A DNA stretch of 64,000 nt from Flavobacteriales bacterium. Its GTDB lineage: Bacteria > Bacteroidota > Bacteroidia > CAIKAF01. This document shows, piece after piece, positions 36,319 through 45,424 of this stretch. The notes under the pieces were generated by a model, which was given only the letters and a program-made list of their open reading frames with translations, was not told where the DNA came from and made no database searches. The stretch lies in the NCBI GenBank assembly GCA_025451235.1, contig JANWKT010000007.1:1-64000 (forward strand), given 5' to 3'. Both the position numbers and the translations under genes were made by a program. Position 1 is the stretch's first letter; every line of letters starts with the position of its first letter.

Positions 36319-36400
36319 TGCCCAGGACAGGACTCGAACCTGCACACCTTGCGGAACTACCACCTCAAAGTAGCGTGTCTACCAATTCCACCACCTGGGC
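36319..36400 (-). tRNA. tRNA-Leu(GAG)
   Basis: Read on the minus strand, the 82-nt sequence has acceptor arms GCCCAGG and CCTGGGC with discriminator A, the D arm TGGTGGAATTGGTAGACACG, and anticodon stem CTACT/GGTAG with loop TTGAGGT, so the anticodon is GAG. A long variable arm (TTCCGCAAGG region) is typical of class II tRNAs, and the T arm is GCAGGTTCGAGTCCTGT. CCA is not encoded. A TACTTTTG -7 box lies 14 bp upstream and a terminator follows. Confidence 0.95.
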
Positions 36401-36414
36401 GGTAATGAAAGGTG

Positions 36415-36422
36415 CAAAAGTA
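36415..36422 (-). promoter_or_regulatory. -7 box of tRNA-Leu
   Basis: The complement of this segment is TACTTTTG, an exact TAnnTTTG match 14 bp before the tRNA 5' end. No clear -33 TTG was found. Between it and the XRE gene stop lies an aaataatag-c-ctattattt palindrome that may end the XRE transcript. Confidence 0.55.
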
Positions 36423-36445
36423 TTAAAAATAGAAATAATAGCCTA

Positions 36446-36901
36446 TTATTTGATCTCCTCGATCTTGCCGTTGCTATATACAATGATCAGGCGATCGATG
36501 GATCCGGTGTCGGATTTTGTGGTGGAAGGGGCCGGTTCTTCAGCAATGACGGGGGCTTCCTTTACCATTTCAGCTTGGATATCGGGGATATTCGCCTTCG
36601 CAAAAATATTAGAGAATAAGTCAACCTCTATATGGGTTTCAGGCTCATTTTTTTCGGTATAGCTAATTTTAGGATCATGATTATCAGTAATAGCGCCATA
36701 ACCACTAATGAGCCAATTCAGATTTACCTCAGGATAGCAGGAATGCAACCGGGTGAGAAACTCAAAACCCGGTTTGTTCCGACCGGATAAGAGGTGATTG
36801 AAGGAAGTACGTTGTACACCCATCTTTTCTGCCAGACTTACTGGAGTAATATTCAAATAATCAAGTAGTTCTCTTAGTCTTGTTGAAAATTCATCCACCA
36901 T
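36446..36901 (-). CDS. XRE-family transcriptional regulator
   Basis: A 151-residue protein with an N-terminal helix-turn-helix (residues 5-60: TRLRELLDYLNITPVSLAEK, then VQRTSFNHLLSGRNKPG) followed by a PEVNLNWLISGYG segment typical of phage-repressor-like XRE regulators of Bacteroidota. A disordered acidic/Pro-rich linker leads to a short C-terminal strand pair (DRLIIVYSNGKIEEI). It is divergent from the first M1 peptidase gene. TTACA...TGTAA palindromes in the shared 300-bp spacer are candidate operators. The tRNA-Leu gene follows 45 bp downstream. Confidence 0.85.
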   Translation of the reverse strand: MVDEFSTRLRELLDYLNITPVSLAEKMGVQRTSFNHLLSGRNKPGFEFLTRLHSCYPEVNLNWLISGYGAITDNHDPKISYTEKNEPETHIEVDLFSNIFAKANIPDIQAEMVKEAPVIAEEPAPSTTKSDTGSIDRLIIVYSNGKIEEIK

Positions 36902-37080
36902 ATTTACATTTGTGCCAGCTAAGTTACATCTTTATCCTCCCTTTATTAGCAATAGGTATAGGTAGATTTACGAACAATAACCGAGTTCTTATGAGTAGAT
37001 CATGGTCTATTTGATTTGAACTAAAATAAGGTAATATTGATATTAATGTACTGATTATTAGTGATATATGATTCAAATAT

Positions 37081-37113
37081 TTACAATTGTAACCTACAAT
37101 TTACAGATGTAAA
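37081..37113. promoter_or_regulatory. Two TTACA-TGTAA palindromes spaced by two helical turns (candidate operator)
   Basis: ttacaattgtaa (37081-37092) is a perfect palindrome. tttaca-ga-tgtaaa (37100-37113) is perfect except at its two central bases. Their centres are 20 bp apart, which would place two bound dimers on the same DNA face. They lie between the XRE gene and the M1 peptidase gene. The rest of the 36902-37201 gap holds no gene. Confidence 0.5.
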
Positions 37114-37201
37114 TACATGGTTTTAGCGAGTTTTCAGCAAATCAACCTATATTTATTCCATCGCAGTTCACCCATGTTGAATGAATAACTAACTATTGCC
37201 T

Positions 37202-39580
37202 ATGCGCAAACATACTTCTACCCTATTTTGCTTCATCTTATTGGTTTTATTAGGAGTTTTCTCCTCCCCCTCCCTCCGAGCTCAATACTTATATCCTTAC
37301 GAAACCAAGGTGGACAGCATTAATATCGTACATTACGACATCCACCTGGATGTAACTGACTTCACCAGTTTCCAGTTATATGCCCATACCAGGGTCCACT
37401 TCAAGCCTTTGGTAAATGGGATATCCAACATCGACCTTGACCTGATCGGACTTGGGATTGACAGCATTAAAGACCCACTGGGAAATAATTTAACGAGTAC
37501 GCCCTATACCCTCGGACATCGGATCAACCTGGCCAGCGCTTATAACCTGGGAGATTCCACCTGGGTGGAAGTGTATTACCATGGGACCCCGGTAAGTGAT
37601 CCCAACTTCGGAGGTTTTTACTATACCTCGCAATTCGCCTATGCGGTTGGGATAGATATTGACGATGTGCCCCATAACTTCGGCAAGGCATGGTTCCCCT
37701 GTTTCGATAATTTTGTAGAAAAAAGCACCTTCGACTTCTATTTGACTATTCCAACCACGCATATGAGTGCCGCCAGTGGAAGCCTTGTAAGCACAGTGAT
37801 GAATCCAGATACGACCAAAACAGACCATTGGCACCTTGCCTATCCCAACTCTACTTTTGTTACCTCCATTTGTGTAGCTAACTATACCAAGATCACTCAA
37901 TATTTTACCAATTATCAGGGCGATAGCATCCCCGTTTATTACGTCGCCAGGCCTTCGGATACCACTGCCATGCTGGGTTCGTTTGTAAACCTGGAAGCGG
38001 CCTTTGATATCCTGGAGGCCAGTTATGGTCCCTATCCTTACGACCATATCGGATATACCCTGGTCCCTTTGGCAGGCGGAGCCATGGAACATACCATGAA
38101 TATTGCATATCCGATTTCCCTTACCAACGGCGCCACCACCTATCAACATGTGATCTACCATGAATTGGCTCACCATTGGTTCAGCAATTGTGTAACCCCA
38201 CGAACGGCAGAAGATATCTGGATGAAAGAAGGCTTTGCGGTATATGGAGAGCATCTCTTCGATGAGAATTTCTATGGGGTTCCCCAATACGATGCTGCAA
38301 TCCGGAATACGCATAAACAACTCTTATGGACCTGCCATTATGATGATAGTGGTTATTGGCCATTATCAGGGATCCCTCAGCAATATGTATATGGAACCGC
38401 GACTTATTCAAAGAGTGCCGATATACTGCATACCATGAGGCATTATTTGGGAGATTCGGTCTTCTTTGCTACCGTAAAAGAGTTAGTTATTCAGGATGCT
38501 TTTACCTCTATTGATGCTGCTGAAATGCGGGATGATATGAGTGCTATTTGTGGGATCAACCTGGATGATTTCTTCGATACATGGATCTTACAAGGTGGAT
38601 GGCCCCATGTTTCCATCGATTCAATAGAAGCTGTTCCTTCAGGTCTGAATTATAACGTAACGGTTTATCTCAAGCAAAAACTGGTAGGAAGGACCAACTA
38701 CTCGAATGATATTCCCATTACTTTGAGTCTGAGAGATGATAACTGGAACCTGTTTGAACAGAAAGTTACGTCGACCGGAGCCAACAACAGTGTAACGGTA
38801 ACAGTCCCCTTCTTACCCAATGTTGCCTTCCTGAACGGGGATGAGGAAGTATCGCATGCAGTTACCGCCAGCTATGGGGTGATTACCAATACCGGCACGA
38901 ATAATTTCTATCATGGAAATATGAATTTAACGGTACAAACCATTACAGATTCGGTGTATATGGTGATCGAACATAACTGGGCCGCGCCGGATCCCATGAT
39001 CGCCTGGTGGAAAGGGTATACCATTTCACCTCAACGATATTGGAGAGTGGATGGAATATGGGATGCAGGATTCAGCACCAATGCCAGCATTTATTATAAC
39101 GGAAGACCTTCAGGAAGCAACTCCAGGTTGGATAATTATCTGATCACCACTACTACCAGTGAGGATAGCCTCATCTTGTTATACAGACCGGATAGATCTG
39201 TCGACTGGGATGAATTTACTTCGTATACCGTTAATATTGGAAATCCGGCAGATAAATTAGGGACCATTGCCATTACCAACCTTCAAAAAGGAGAGTATAC
39301 TTTAGCATTGAAAGGCATGAGCATTGGTATTGAAGAACCTGAAATAGTTCAATCAAGGGTGTACCCTAACCCATCCGACGGATTGTTCAATGTGGAATGT
39401 TTGCAGCCCTATGATCTGTTGCTGGTGACCAATGTATTGGGAGAGCAAGTATTGCAGCATGCGGGCTACCAGACCACCACGCCACTCGATGGCAGTGAAT
39501 GGGCACCTGGTCTATATGTGGTATCAGGTTATGCAGGAGGGCAAAGGGTGTTCAGCCAAAAGGTGTTGGTTCGAAAATAA
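37202..39580 (+). CDS. M1-family zinc metallopeptidase with T9SS sorting domain, copy 1
   Basis: A 792-residue secreted protein; I chose the ATG at 37202 because it opens the signal peptide MRKHTSTLFCFILLVLLG (a TTG lies two codons earlier). The N-terminal half is an aminopeptidase N-like beta domain. The catalytic domain has HELAH at 320-324 and Glu343 exactly 18 residues later, the HExxH-x18-E zinc site. The exopeptidase motif is GAMEH (293-297) rather than GAMEN. A beta-rich C-terminal part and a VYPNPSDGLFNVE T9SS domain follow. It probably cleaves peptides outside the cell. The next gene is its tandem paralogue. Confidence 0.9.
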   Translation: MRKHTSTLFCFILLVLLGVFSSPSLRAQYLYPYETKVDSINIVHYDIHLDVTDFTSFQLYAHTRVHFKPLVNGISNIDLDLIGLGIDSIKDPLGNNLTSTPYTLGHRINLASAYNLGDSTWVEVYYHGTPVSDPNFGGFYYTSQFAYAVGIDIDDVPHNFGKAWFPCFDNFVEKSTFDFYLTIPTTHMSAASGSLVSTVMNPDTTKTDHWHLAYPNSTFVTSICVANYTKITQYFTNYQGDSIPVYYVARPSDTTAMLGSFVNLEAAFDILEASYGPYPYDHIGYTLVPLAGGAMEHTMNIAYPISLTNGATTYQHVIYHELAHHWFSNCVTPRTAEDIWMKEGFAVYGEHLFDENFYGVPQYDAAIRNTHKQLLWTCHYDDSGYWPLSGIPQQYVYGTATYSKSADILHTMRHYLGDSVFFATVKELVIQDAFTSIDAAEMRDDMSAICGINLDDFFDTWILQGGWPHVSIDSIEAVPSGLNYNVTVYLKQKLVGRTNYSNDIPITLSLRDDNWNLFEQKVTSTGANNSVTVTVPFLPNVAFLNGDEEVSHAVTASYGVITNTGTNNFYHGNMNLTVQTITDSVYMVIEHNWAAPDPMIAWWKGYTISPQRYWRVDGIWDAGFSTNASIYYNGRPSGSNSRLDNYLITTTTSEDSLILLYRPDRSVDWDEFTSYTVNIGNPADKLGTIAITNLQKGEYTLALKGMSIGIEEPEIVQSRVYPNPSDGLFNVECLQPYDLLLVTNVLGEQVLQHAGYQTTTPLDGSEWAPGLYVVSGYAGGQRVFSQKVLVRK

Positions 39581-39598
39581 AAAAGTGTAACTAATCCA

Positions 39599-39735
39599 TT
39601 CATATACGCCTTGCGGCGTATATTTTTTGGTTCCCGCGGATTACGCAGATTTTCGCTGATCTTTTTTCCCCAGCCTCAGTTTTTCCTCCGGCGGCTTTCA
39701 TTTCGCTGATATAGGCGCCACGGCGCCTCAAGAAC
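39599..39735 (+). repeat. Dispersed intergenic repeat of the TACGCC/GGCGTA type, copy 2
   Basis: atacgcc-ttgc-ggcgtat forms a hairpin, followed by ggttcccgcggattacgcag and a variable part ending in ggcgcc-ac-ggcgcc. The order of segments equals that of the copy at 34205. It occupies most of the gap between the two M1 peptidase genes. Confidence 0.75.
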
Positions 39736-39831
39736 TGCTTAAACAACTTAGATTGATATGAACCTCATCAATTGTTGTATAGTTTTTGCAGGTTAGCTAT
39801 ATTTATAGTCTGTTATCATTAATTCTATTTC

Positions 39832-42213
39832 ATGTATTCAACCACTCAGTCCTCCCCTTTGTTTACCAGGCTTCTTGTTTTTACGTTCATGCTCACCTGC
39901 ATCGGCTCTTCTTTTGGACAAACGGTGTTCCCTCATGATACCCGCAGCGATAGCATCGATATTGATCATTATAATATTTACCTGGATGTGACCGATTTTA
40001 CCAGTTTTACCTTATCAGGAAGAACGGATGTATATTTTAAACCCCTGGTAAATGGAATTTCAAAAATAGACCTGGATCTGATTGGATTGACCGTTGATAG
40101 TATTAAAGATGCAGGCGGGAATTTATTAACGCATACCAACCAGGGATTGGGTTTCAGAACAAACCTGAGCTCCACTTATAACATCGGGGATTCAACCTGG
40201 ATAGAAGTTTATTACCACGGAAATCCAGTCACAGATCCTACTTTTGGAGGGTTTTATTTTAACAGTACCTATGCCTTTAGCATTGGAATTTCGCTGGATG
40301 CCATCCCGCATAATTATGGAAAAACCTGGTTCCCCTGCTTCGATGATTTTATTACCCGGAGCACTTATGACCTATATGTGACCACCTTGCCTGCACACAA
40401 TGCTGCATGTGGAGGGGTGTTCCAATCCACCGTTATCAATCCAGATCTTACGGAAACCCATCATTGGAAAGTAAACCAGACCATCCCTGCTTACCTGGTA
40501 TCGGCTGCGGTTGCCAATTACGTTTTTGTGGTAGATGGTTTTACCAATTACCTCAACGATACCATTCCGATTTGGCTGGCCGCCTTACCGGGTGATACTA
40601 CAGATATGAAGAATTCTTTCATCAACCTGGAAGCGGCTTTTGATATTTATGAAAATAAATGGGGAGCTTATCGCTGGGACAGGGTTGGATATGTACTTGA
40701 ATCGATGAACTCCGGAGCCATGGAGCATGCCATGAACATTGCATTCCCTGCATTGGCTGCTGATGGTGGCTTAGGATGGCAATCGGTAATGGCCCATGAA
40801 CTTTCGCATCATTGGTGGGGCGACCTGGTTACCTGCCGAACCGCCGAAGATATGTGGATCAATGAAGGAAGTGCTGTTTACAGCGAATATGTATTTACAG
40901 AAGATTTTTACGGAAGACCTGCTTATGAAGCCAGTGTAAGAACTGCCCATAAAGACCTGATCAGGATATGTCATGTAGATGATGGAGGTTATTGGGCATT
41001 ATCAGGAGTTCCCTTGAACCATACCTATGGATCTACCACTTATACAAAAGGGGCTGATATGATCCATACCATGCGGGCCTATTTAGGGGATTCACTTTTC
41101 TTTAATGGATTACAACAATTGCTGGAGGATAATAAATTCTCAGATATAGATGCCATTGAATATCGGGATGAATTAAGCACTATTACAGGTGTAAATCTCA
41201 CCAATTACTTTGCCGACTGGATCTTCCAGGGTGGATGGCCCCATATTTCCATCGATTCGATAGATGCAGTACCTGCAGGTATCAACTATGATGTGACCAT
41301 TTATTTGAAACAAAAACTGGTGGGAAGGACTAACTATTCTACGCAAGTGCCTGTGATGCTGAGTTTAAGAGATAATAACTGGAATACATTTGAGCAAACC
41401 ATTTATGCTTCCGGATCAAACAATTCGGTGGTAGTTACTGTACCCTTCCTACCTACCGTAGCTTACCTGAACCGGGACGAACTCATTTCCCATGCAGTTA
41501 CAGCAGCTTATGCTAAACCCACCACGCCTACCTCGGTGAATATGTCACATGCGAATTTCACCTTACAGGTACAAGCAGTGAACGATTCAGCATATGTAGT
41601 TGTGGAACACCATTGGGCCGCTCCAGACCCTGTATTGGATTGGACGAAAGGATATACCATTAGTACCCAAAGATTCTGGAGGGTGGATGGAATATGGCCA
41701 AATGGTTTCAATACCAATGCCACCATTCAGTATAACGGACGTGTTACAGGAACCAATTCTCACCTGGACCATTTATTGATCACAGGGAACGAGGATAGCC
41801 TTATCTTGCTTTATAGACCCAATAGAGCCACGGATTGGACAGAATTCACCACTTATACCAAGATCATGGGCAGCTCAACAGATAAAATTGGAACCATGAG
41901 CATTACCAACCTCCAAAAAGGGGAATATACCTTTGCTTTAAAAGGGCAAACCATTGGGATCAACGAGCCTATGAATGCATCGAAGATCAAGGTATATCCT
42001 AATCCTACACAAGGAGTGGTGAATGTGGAAAGCCCTGTGGCATTCGATTATATTGTTATTACCAATATGCAAGGGCAACTGATCCTTCAGAAATGGGTGT
42101 CGAATACGGTGGCACAGATCGATACCGGTGGATGGTCAAAAGGGACCTATTTTATGACAGGTTATACCAATGGACAACGGGTGTTCAATAAGAAATTCGT
42201 GGTGCAGCAATAA
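39832..42213 (+). CDS. M1-family zinc metallopeptidase with T9SS sorting domain, copy 2
   Basis: A 793-residue secreted paralogue of the preceding gene, collinear over its whole length (shared blocks such as DVTDFTSF, FKPLVNGIS, LKQKLVGRTNYS, WRVDGIW). The zinc site is HELSH at 322-326 with Glu345 in the x18 position, and the exopeptidase motif is again GAMEH (295-299). It ends in VYPNPTQGVVNVE plus a T9SS type A domain. Retention of the zinc ligands in both copies suggests both are active, perhaps with different specificities. A repeat element separates the two genes. Confidence 0.9.
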   Translation: MYSTTQSSPLFTRLLVFTFMLTCIGSSFGQTVFPHDTRSDSIDIDHYNIYLDVTDFTSFTLSGRTDVYFKPLVNGISKIDLDLIGLTVDSIKDAGGNLLTHTNQGLGFRTNLSSTYNIGDSTWIEVYYHGNPVTDPTFGGFYFNSTYAFSIGISLDAIPHNYGKTWFPCFDDFITRSTYDLYVTTLPAHNAACGGVFQSTVINPDLTETHHWKVNQTIPAYLVSAAVANYVFVVDGFTNYLNDTIPIWLAALPGDTTDMKNSFINLEAAFDIYENKWGAYRWDRVGYVLESMNSGAMEHAMNIAFPALAADGGLGWQSVMAHELSHHWWGDLVTCRTAEDMWINEGSAVYSEYVFTEDFYGRPAYEASVRTAHKDLIRICHVDDGGYWALSGVPLNHTYGSTTYTKGADMIHTMRAYLGDSLFFNGLQQLLEDNKFSDIDAIEYRDELSTITGVNLTNYFADWIFQGGWPHISIDSIDAVPAGINYDVTIYLKQKLVGRTNYSTQVPVMLSLRDNNWNTFEQTIYASGSNNSVVVTVPFLPTVAYLNRDELISHAVTAAYAKPTTPTSVNMSHANFTLQVQAVNDSAYVVVEHHWAAPDPVLDWTKGYTISTQRFWRVDGIWPNGFNTNATIQYNGRVTGTNSHLDHLLITGNEDSLILLYRPNRATDWTEFTTYTKIMGSSTDKIGTMSITNLQKGEYTFALKGQTIGINEPMNASKIKVYPNPTQGVVNVESPVAFDYIVITNMQGQLILQKWVSNTVAQIDTGGWSKGTYFMTGYTNGQRVFNKKFVVQQ

Positions 42214-42215
42214 AG

Positions 42216-42297
42216 GTTCGACCCCGCTGGGGTCGGAAAACAAAACATCTAATATTTTCTACCGAGTTGTGATCCCTCTGGGATCAAGAAAAGTAAT
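42216..42297 (+). repeat. Paired-palindrome intergenic element
   Basis: cgaccc-cgct-gggtcg and gatcc-ctct-gggatc are two palindromes linked by an A/T-rich spacer containing ttttctaccga. I recall the same arrangement from intergenic elements of other Bacteroidota. It lies between the convergent M1 peptidase and gmhA genes and may end both transcripts. Confidence 0.6.
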
Positions 42298-42299
42298 TT

Positions 42300-42866
42300 T
42301 TAAGCTAGTTGTTTTTCTACCAGGAGACATAGAATATGTCCGCAAAGGATATGCATTTCCTGGATCCGGGAGGTATGTGCCGAAGGTACTTTGATGAGGT
42401 GCTGGCAGGACTCCTCCAGGAGGCGGGGCTCTTCACCGGTTAGCCCAACCGTAATACAACCCATTTCCTGGCCTTTCAGAAGGGCTTGGTGCACATTCTT
42501 ACTTTTACCACTGGTAGAAATACCTATGAGCATATCTCCCTTTTGCGCCAAGGCTTCTACCTGCCGGGAGAAAAGCTGATCGAATCCATAATCGTTGCCG
42601 ATCGCTGTTAAATTAGAAGTATTGGCTGTTAATGCAATGGCAGCAAAAGCTTTCCGGTCGTTCATGAGGCGACCTACAAATTCTGCAGCTATATGCTGAG
42701 CATCAGATGCGCTGCCACCATTGCCAAAAAGAAGGATCTTGTTGCCTTTCCTGTACACTTCTATCATGGCTTCGGCCAGTTTAACCAAGTCATTTTCGCA
42801 AACGGCAGCCAGTTTAACAGCCACTACCATATGATTGGTTATTTCTTCTTTGATCGTTTCTAGCAC
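42300..42866 (-). CDS. gmhA: D-sedoheptulose 7-phosphate isomerase
   Basis: A 188-residue SIS-domain protein catalysing sedoheptulose 7-phosphate to D-glycero-D-manno-heptose 7-phosphate, the first step of ADP-heptose synthesis for the LPS inner core. GNGGSASDAQHIAAEFVGR at residues 48-66 is the GmhA signature, with His58 and Glu62 at the metal/active-site positions, and GISTSGKSKNV is the phosphate-binding SIS loop. The start is GTG at 42864-42866. It follows hldE by 10 bp in a minus-strand operon hldD-hldE-gmhA. Confidence 0.92.
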   Translation of the reverse strand: MLETIKEEITNHMVVAVKLAAVCENDLVKLAEAMIEVYRKGNKILLFGNGGSASDAQHIAAEFVGRLMNDRKAFAAIALTANTSNLTAIGNDYGFDQLFSRQVEALAQKGDMLIGISTSGKSKNVHQALLKGQEMGCITVGLTGEEPRLLEESCQHLIKVPSAHTSRIQEMHILCGHILCLLVEKQLA

Positions 42867-42876
42867 AACATTGTAT

Positions 42877-44304
42877 TTAGAGGTCCTTCATTTTTTCAAG
42901 AATAGCTGAACTGCTTTTACCTTCCACAAAGTCAATCAACACGACTTCCCCCGATATATCACTTCCTACCACTTCTTTTCCTTTATAATCTCCACCTTTT
43001 ACCAAGATGTCCGGCTTGATCATTTTGATCAGTTCATAGGGTGTTTCTTCCTCAAAACTCACAATATAATCTATACTGGTGAGTCCGGCCAAGACATAAC
43101 TTCGATCCTTGAGCTGATTCACCGGCCTCCCCTCCCCTTTTAGTTGGGTAACGGATGCATCGCTATTCAATCCAACAATCAATACATCACCGAGCTGCCT
43201 AGCCTTTTGCAAATAGATCACGTGTCCGGCATGCAATACATCAAAACATCCATTGGTGAATACTATTTTTTTACCATCGGACCTTATATGATCTACAATG
43301 GATTTGATCTTTTGTTGATTCACGATCTTTTCGGAGAAATGTTCGAGTCCCGTACTGTTATAAAATGCGGCGATCTCCGTATGATTGGCTGTAGCACAAC
43401 CTACTTTACCTACCACCACAGCAGCGGCAGAGTTCGCAAATTTACAGGCTTCTCCTATTTCCATTCCGATAGAGAGTGCATATCCTAATGCTGCAATCAC
43501 TGTATCTCCGGCACCGGTAACATCATATACTTCCCTTGCTACTGTTGGGTATACTTCCAGGTCAGCATCGTATAAAGCCATTCCTTTGTTACCAAGGGTC
43601 ATGACCACCTTCTGAAGGTTGAGTTTTTTCTTTAATAATTTTCCTGCTTCCAATAGATCCTGGTTATTTTCTAATGGGATGCCGGTAATTTCATGGGTCT
43701 CCTTTTTATTAGGCGTAATTAGGAAGGCACCGGCGTATTTGGAATAATCATTTCCCTTTGGGTCTACTAATACTTTTATGCCATGCTTATTGGCCAGTGA
43801 AATGATCTTCCTGGAAAGATCTTCGGTTAGTGTTCCCTTGTTATAATCAGAGAGGATGATCATATCCAATTCCGTGATATTTTTTTGCAGAAATCCAAGG
43901 ATCGCTTCTATGGCAGCAGGTTGCGGGGGCATGATCTTCTCCTTGTCGTATCTCAATATTTGCTGGTTGGATGCCATGATCCGGCATTTCTCAATGGTGA
44001 TCCGGTCCTCTTCGGTTTGAATAGAACTGGTATCTACTTTTAAATTGGATAGTTCATTGAGGATATGTTTACCTGCTTTGTCATTTCCCAACACTCCACC
44101 TGCAAATACTTTCGCGCCAAGACTGGCCAGGTTATTCACCACATTGAGCGCTCCACCAAGTGTATAGGTCTCTTCATCTACCGTTACCACAGGTACGGGT
44201 GCTTCGGGAGAGATCCTGGAAGTGCCGCCTATGATATAGTGGTCGAGCATCAGGTCACCCAGCACAAATATTCTTGGTATTTTTCCTTCTTCTATGGGTT
44301 TCAC
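42877..44304 (-). CDS. hldE: Bifunctional heptose 7-phosphate kinase / heptose 1-phosphate adenylyltransferase
   Basis: A 475-residue two-domain enzyme. Residues 1 to about 325 form a PfkB/ribokinase-type kinase (GGALNVVNNLA near the start; DVTGAGDTVIAALG with the catalytic Asp around 265). Residues 340-475 form a nucleotidyltransferase with NGCFDVLHAGHVIYL, the HxGH motif. It makes heptose 1,7-bisphosphate and later ADP-heptose. The GTG start overlaps the hldD stop in a 4-base GTGA, indicating translational coupling. The intermediate phosphatase GmhB is not encoded in this window. Confidence 0.93.
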   Translation of the reverse strand: MKPIEEGKIPRIFVLGDLMLDHYIIGGTSRISPEAPVPVVTVDEETYTLGGALNVVNNLASLGAKVFAGGVLGNDKAGKHILNELSNLKVDTSSIQTEEDRITIEKCRIMASNQQILRYDKEKIMPPQPAAIEAILGFLQKNITELDMIILSDYNKGTLTEDLSRKIISLANKHGIKVLVDPKGNDYSKYAGAFLITPNKKETHEITGIPLENNQDLLEAGKLLKKKLNLQKVVMTLGNKGMALYDADLEVYPTVAREVYDVTGAGDTVIAALGYALSIGMEIGEACKFANSAAAVVVGKVGCATANHTEIAAFYNSTGLEHFSEKIVNQQKIKSIVDHIRSDGKKIVFTNGCFDVLHAGHVIYLQKARQLGDVLIVGLNSDASVTQLKGEGRPVNQLKDRSYVLAGLTSIDYIVSFEEETPYELIKMIKPDILVKGGDYKGKEVVGSDISGEVVLIDFVEGKSSSAILEKMKDL

Positions 44305-45305
44305 AGGTATTTTTTCTTAGCGTAAATATCTTTTATTTCGGCAATATAAGCCTTGATCCCTTGTTCCAGTGAATATCCAGGTTGAAAACCCAGTTCTGCT
44401 GCAGTACTTGAAATATCGGCTTCAGTATGGTTTTGATAAAACGAATATGGATTATCGAAATATTCAACTTCAAAATCACCTATTTCTTGTGTTAGGGCTT
44501 GAACAATATCGTTAAAGGTACGGCTAATTCCCGTACCAACATTATAAATGCCTGATTTTTTTGCTTCTATGGCTTTTACATTCGTCTGGACCACATCCTG
44601 GATATAAATAAAATCCCGCCGTTGCTCTCCATATTTGAACAGCCGAACCTTCTTGTTTTTTAAAGCTTGTAAACCTAACTGAAGGATCATCGAGGCTGTA
44701 TTTCCTTTTAAAAATTCCCTTTCCCCGAATACATTGAAATAACGGAGCCCGACAATATGCATATCGGGATTTTTGCTGAGGAAATTCATGGCCAGCTCAT
44801 CCATTTTAAGCTTGCTGAATCCATAGACATTGGTAGGTTCTTCATTATGCCCTACCTTGTTGGGAGGAGCTGAATTACCATAAGTCCCAGCGGAGCTGGC
44901 ATAGATCAATTGGGCCTTGATCTCTTTGGCAATGAGTAAAATATCATGAAAGGCGTTTGTATTAGTCTTTAACATGATCTCTTTATCTTCAACGGTCGTA
45001 TCAGAAATGGCCGCTTCATGGAAGATAATATCAAAGTGAAGGTCTTTGATTTGCTGGATATCAGCATATTCATTGATGTTACCTTTAATAATATTGCCCT
45101 TAAACCCTTCGATATTTCTTTGATCACCCAGGCTGGTTGGATTACCAGAGGGCCAGGTTTCTCCTGTGCGGAAACAATCCAATATCGTTATTTGTGCCTG
45201 AGGATGGTTCTCCTGAAAATAAAAAGCCAGGTTACTTCCAATAAAACCGGCTCCCCCTGTAATGAGGATCTTTTTACCCGCCAGGTCGTTTTGGATATAG
45301 CGCAT
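44301..45305 (-). CDS. hldD: ADP-glyceromanno-heptose 6-epimerase
   Basis: A 334-residue extended short-chain dehydrogenase. ITGGAGFIGSNLA at residues 15-27 is the NADP-binding glycine motif, and YGFSK near residue 164 contains the catalytic Tyr-x3-Lys. GTGISRTFNDI and RRDFIYIQDVV are typical of HldD/RfaD. It converts ADP-D-glycero-D-manno-heptose to the L-glycero form, the final heptose precursor. First gene of hldD-hldE-gmhA; a near-consensus TACTTTTA box lies upstream. Confidence 0.92.
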   Translation of the reverse strand: MRYIQNDLAGKKILITGGAGFIGSNLAFYFQENHPQAQITILDCFRTGETWPSGNPTSLGDQRNIEGFKGNIIKGNINEYADIQQIKDLHFDIIFHEAAISDTTVEDKEIMLKTNTNAFHDILLIAKEIKAQLIYASSAGTYGNSAPPNKVGHNEEPTNVYGFSKLKMDELAMNFLSKNPDMHIVGLRYFNVFGEREFLKGNTASMILQLGLQALKNKKVRLFKYGEQRRDFIYIQDVVQTNVKAIEAKKSGIYNVGTGISRTFNDIVQALTQEIGDFEVEYFDNPYSFYQNHTEADISSTAAELGFQPGYSLEQGIKAYIAEIKDIYAKKKYL

Positions 45306-45361
45306 TTCTGTTATGGTGTGTATTTTTTTGTAAAAGTAAAGTTTTTTGGGGTATAATGGGC

Positions 45362-45385
45362 AGCGACGGGCGATCGCCCGTCGCT
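45362..45385. repeat. 24-bp perfect palindrome (REP-like)
   Basis: agcgacgggcga and tcgcccgtcgct are perfect 12-bp arms. The trailing ...cccgtcgctacta resembles other intergenic palindromes at 55.48 and 62.40 kb. It lies between the divergently regulated hldD and glycosyltransferase genes. Confidence 0.8.
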
Positions 45386-45424
45386 ACTAAGCTCTTGGAA
45401 TATATCTTATTGCTGTAAACCTTT

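Noticed and set aside
36319-36400. tRNA-Leu as an integration site with a flanking island
   Set aside because: No duplicated tRNA 3' end, integrase or phage gene was seen near it; the accessory island at 24-33 kb lies elsewhere.
37490-38320. 276-codon minus-strand frame within the first M1 peptidase gene
   Set aside because: It is antisense to a conserved catalytic domain with intact zinc motifs, and has no signal or family of its own.
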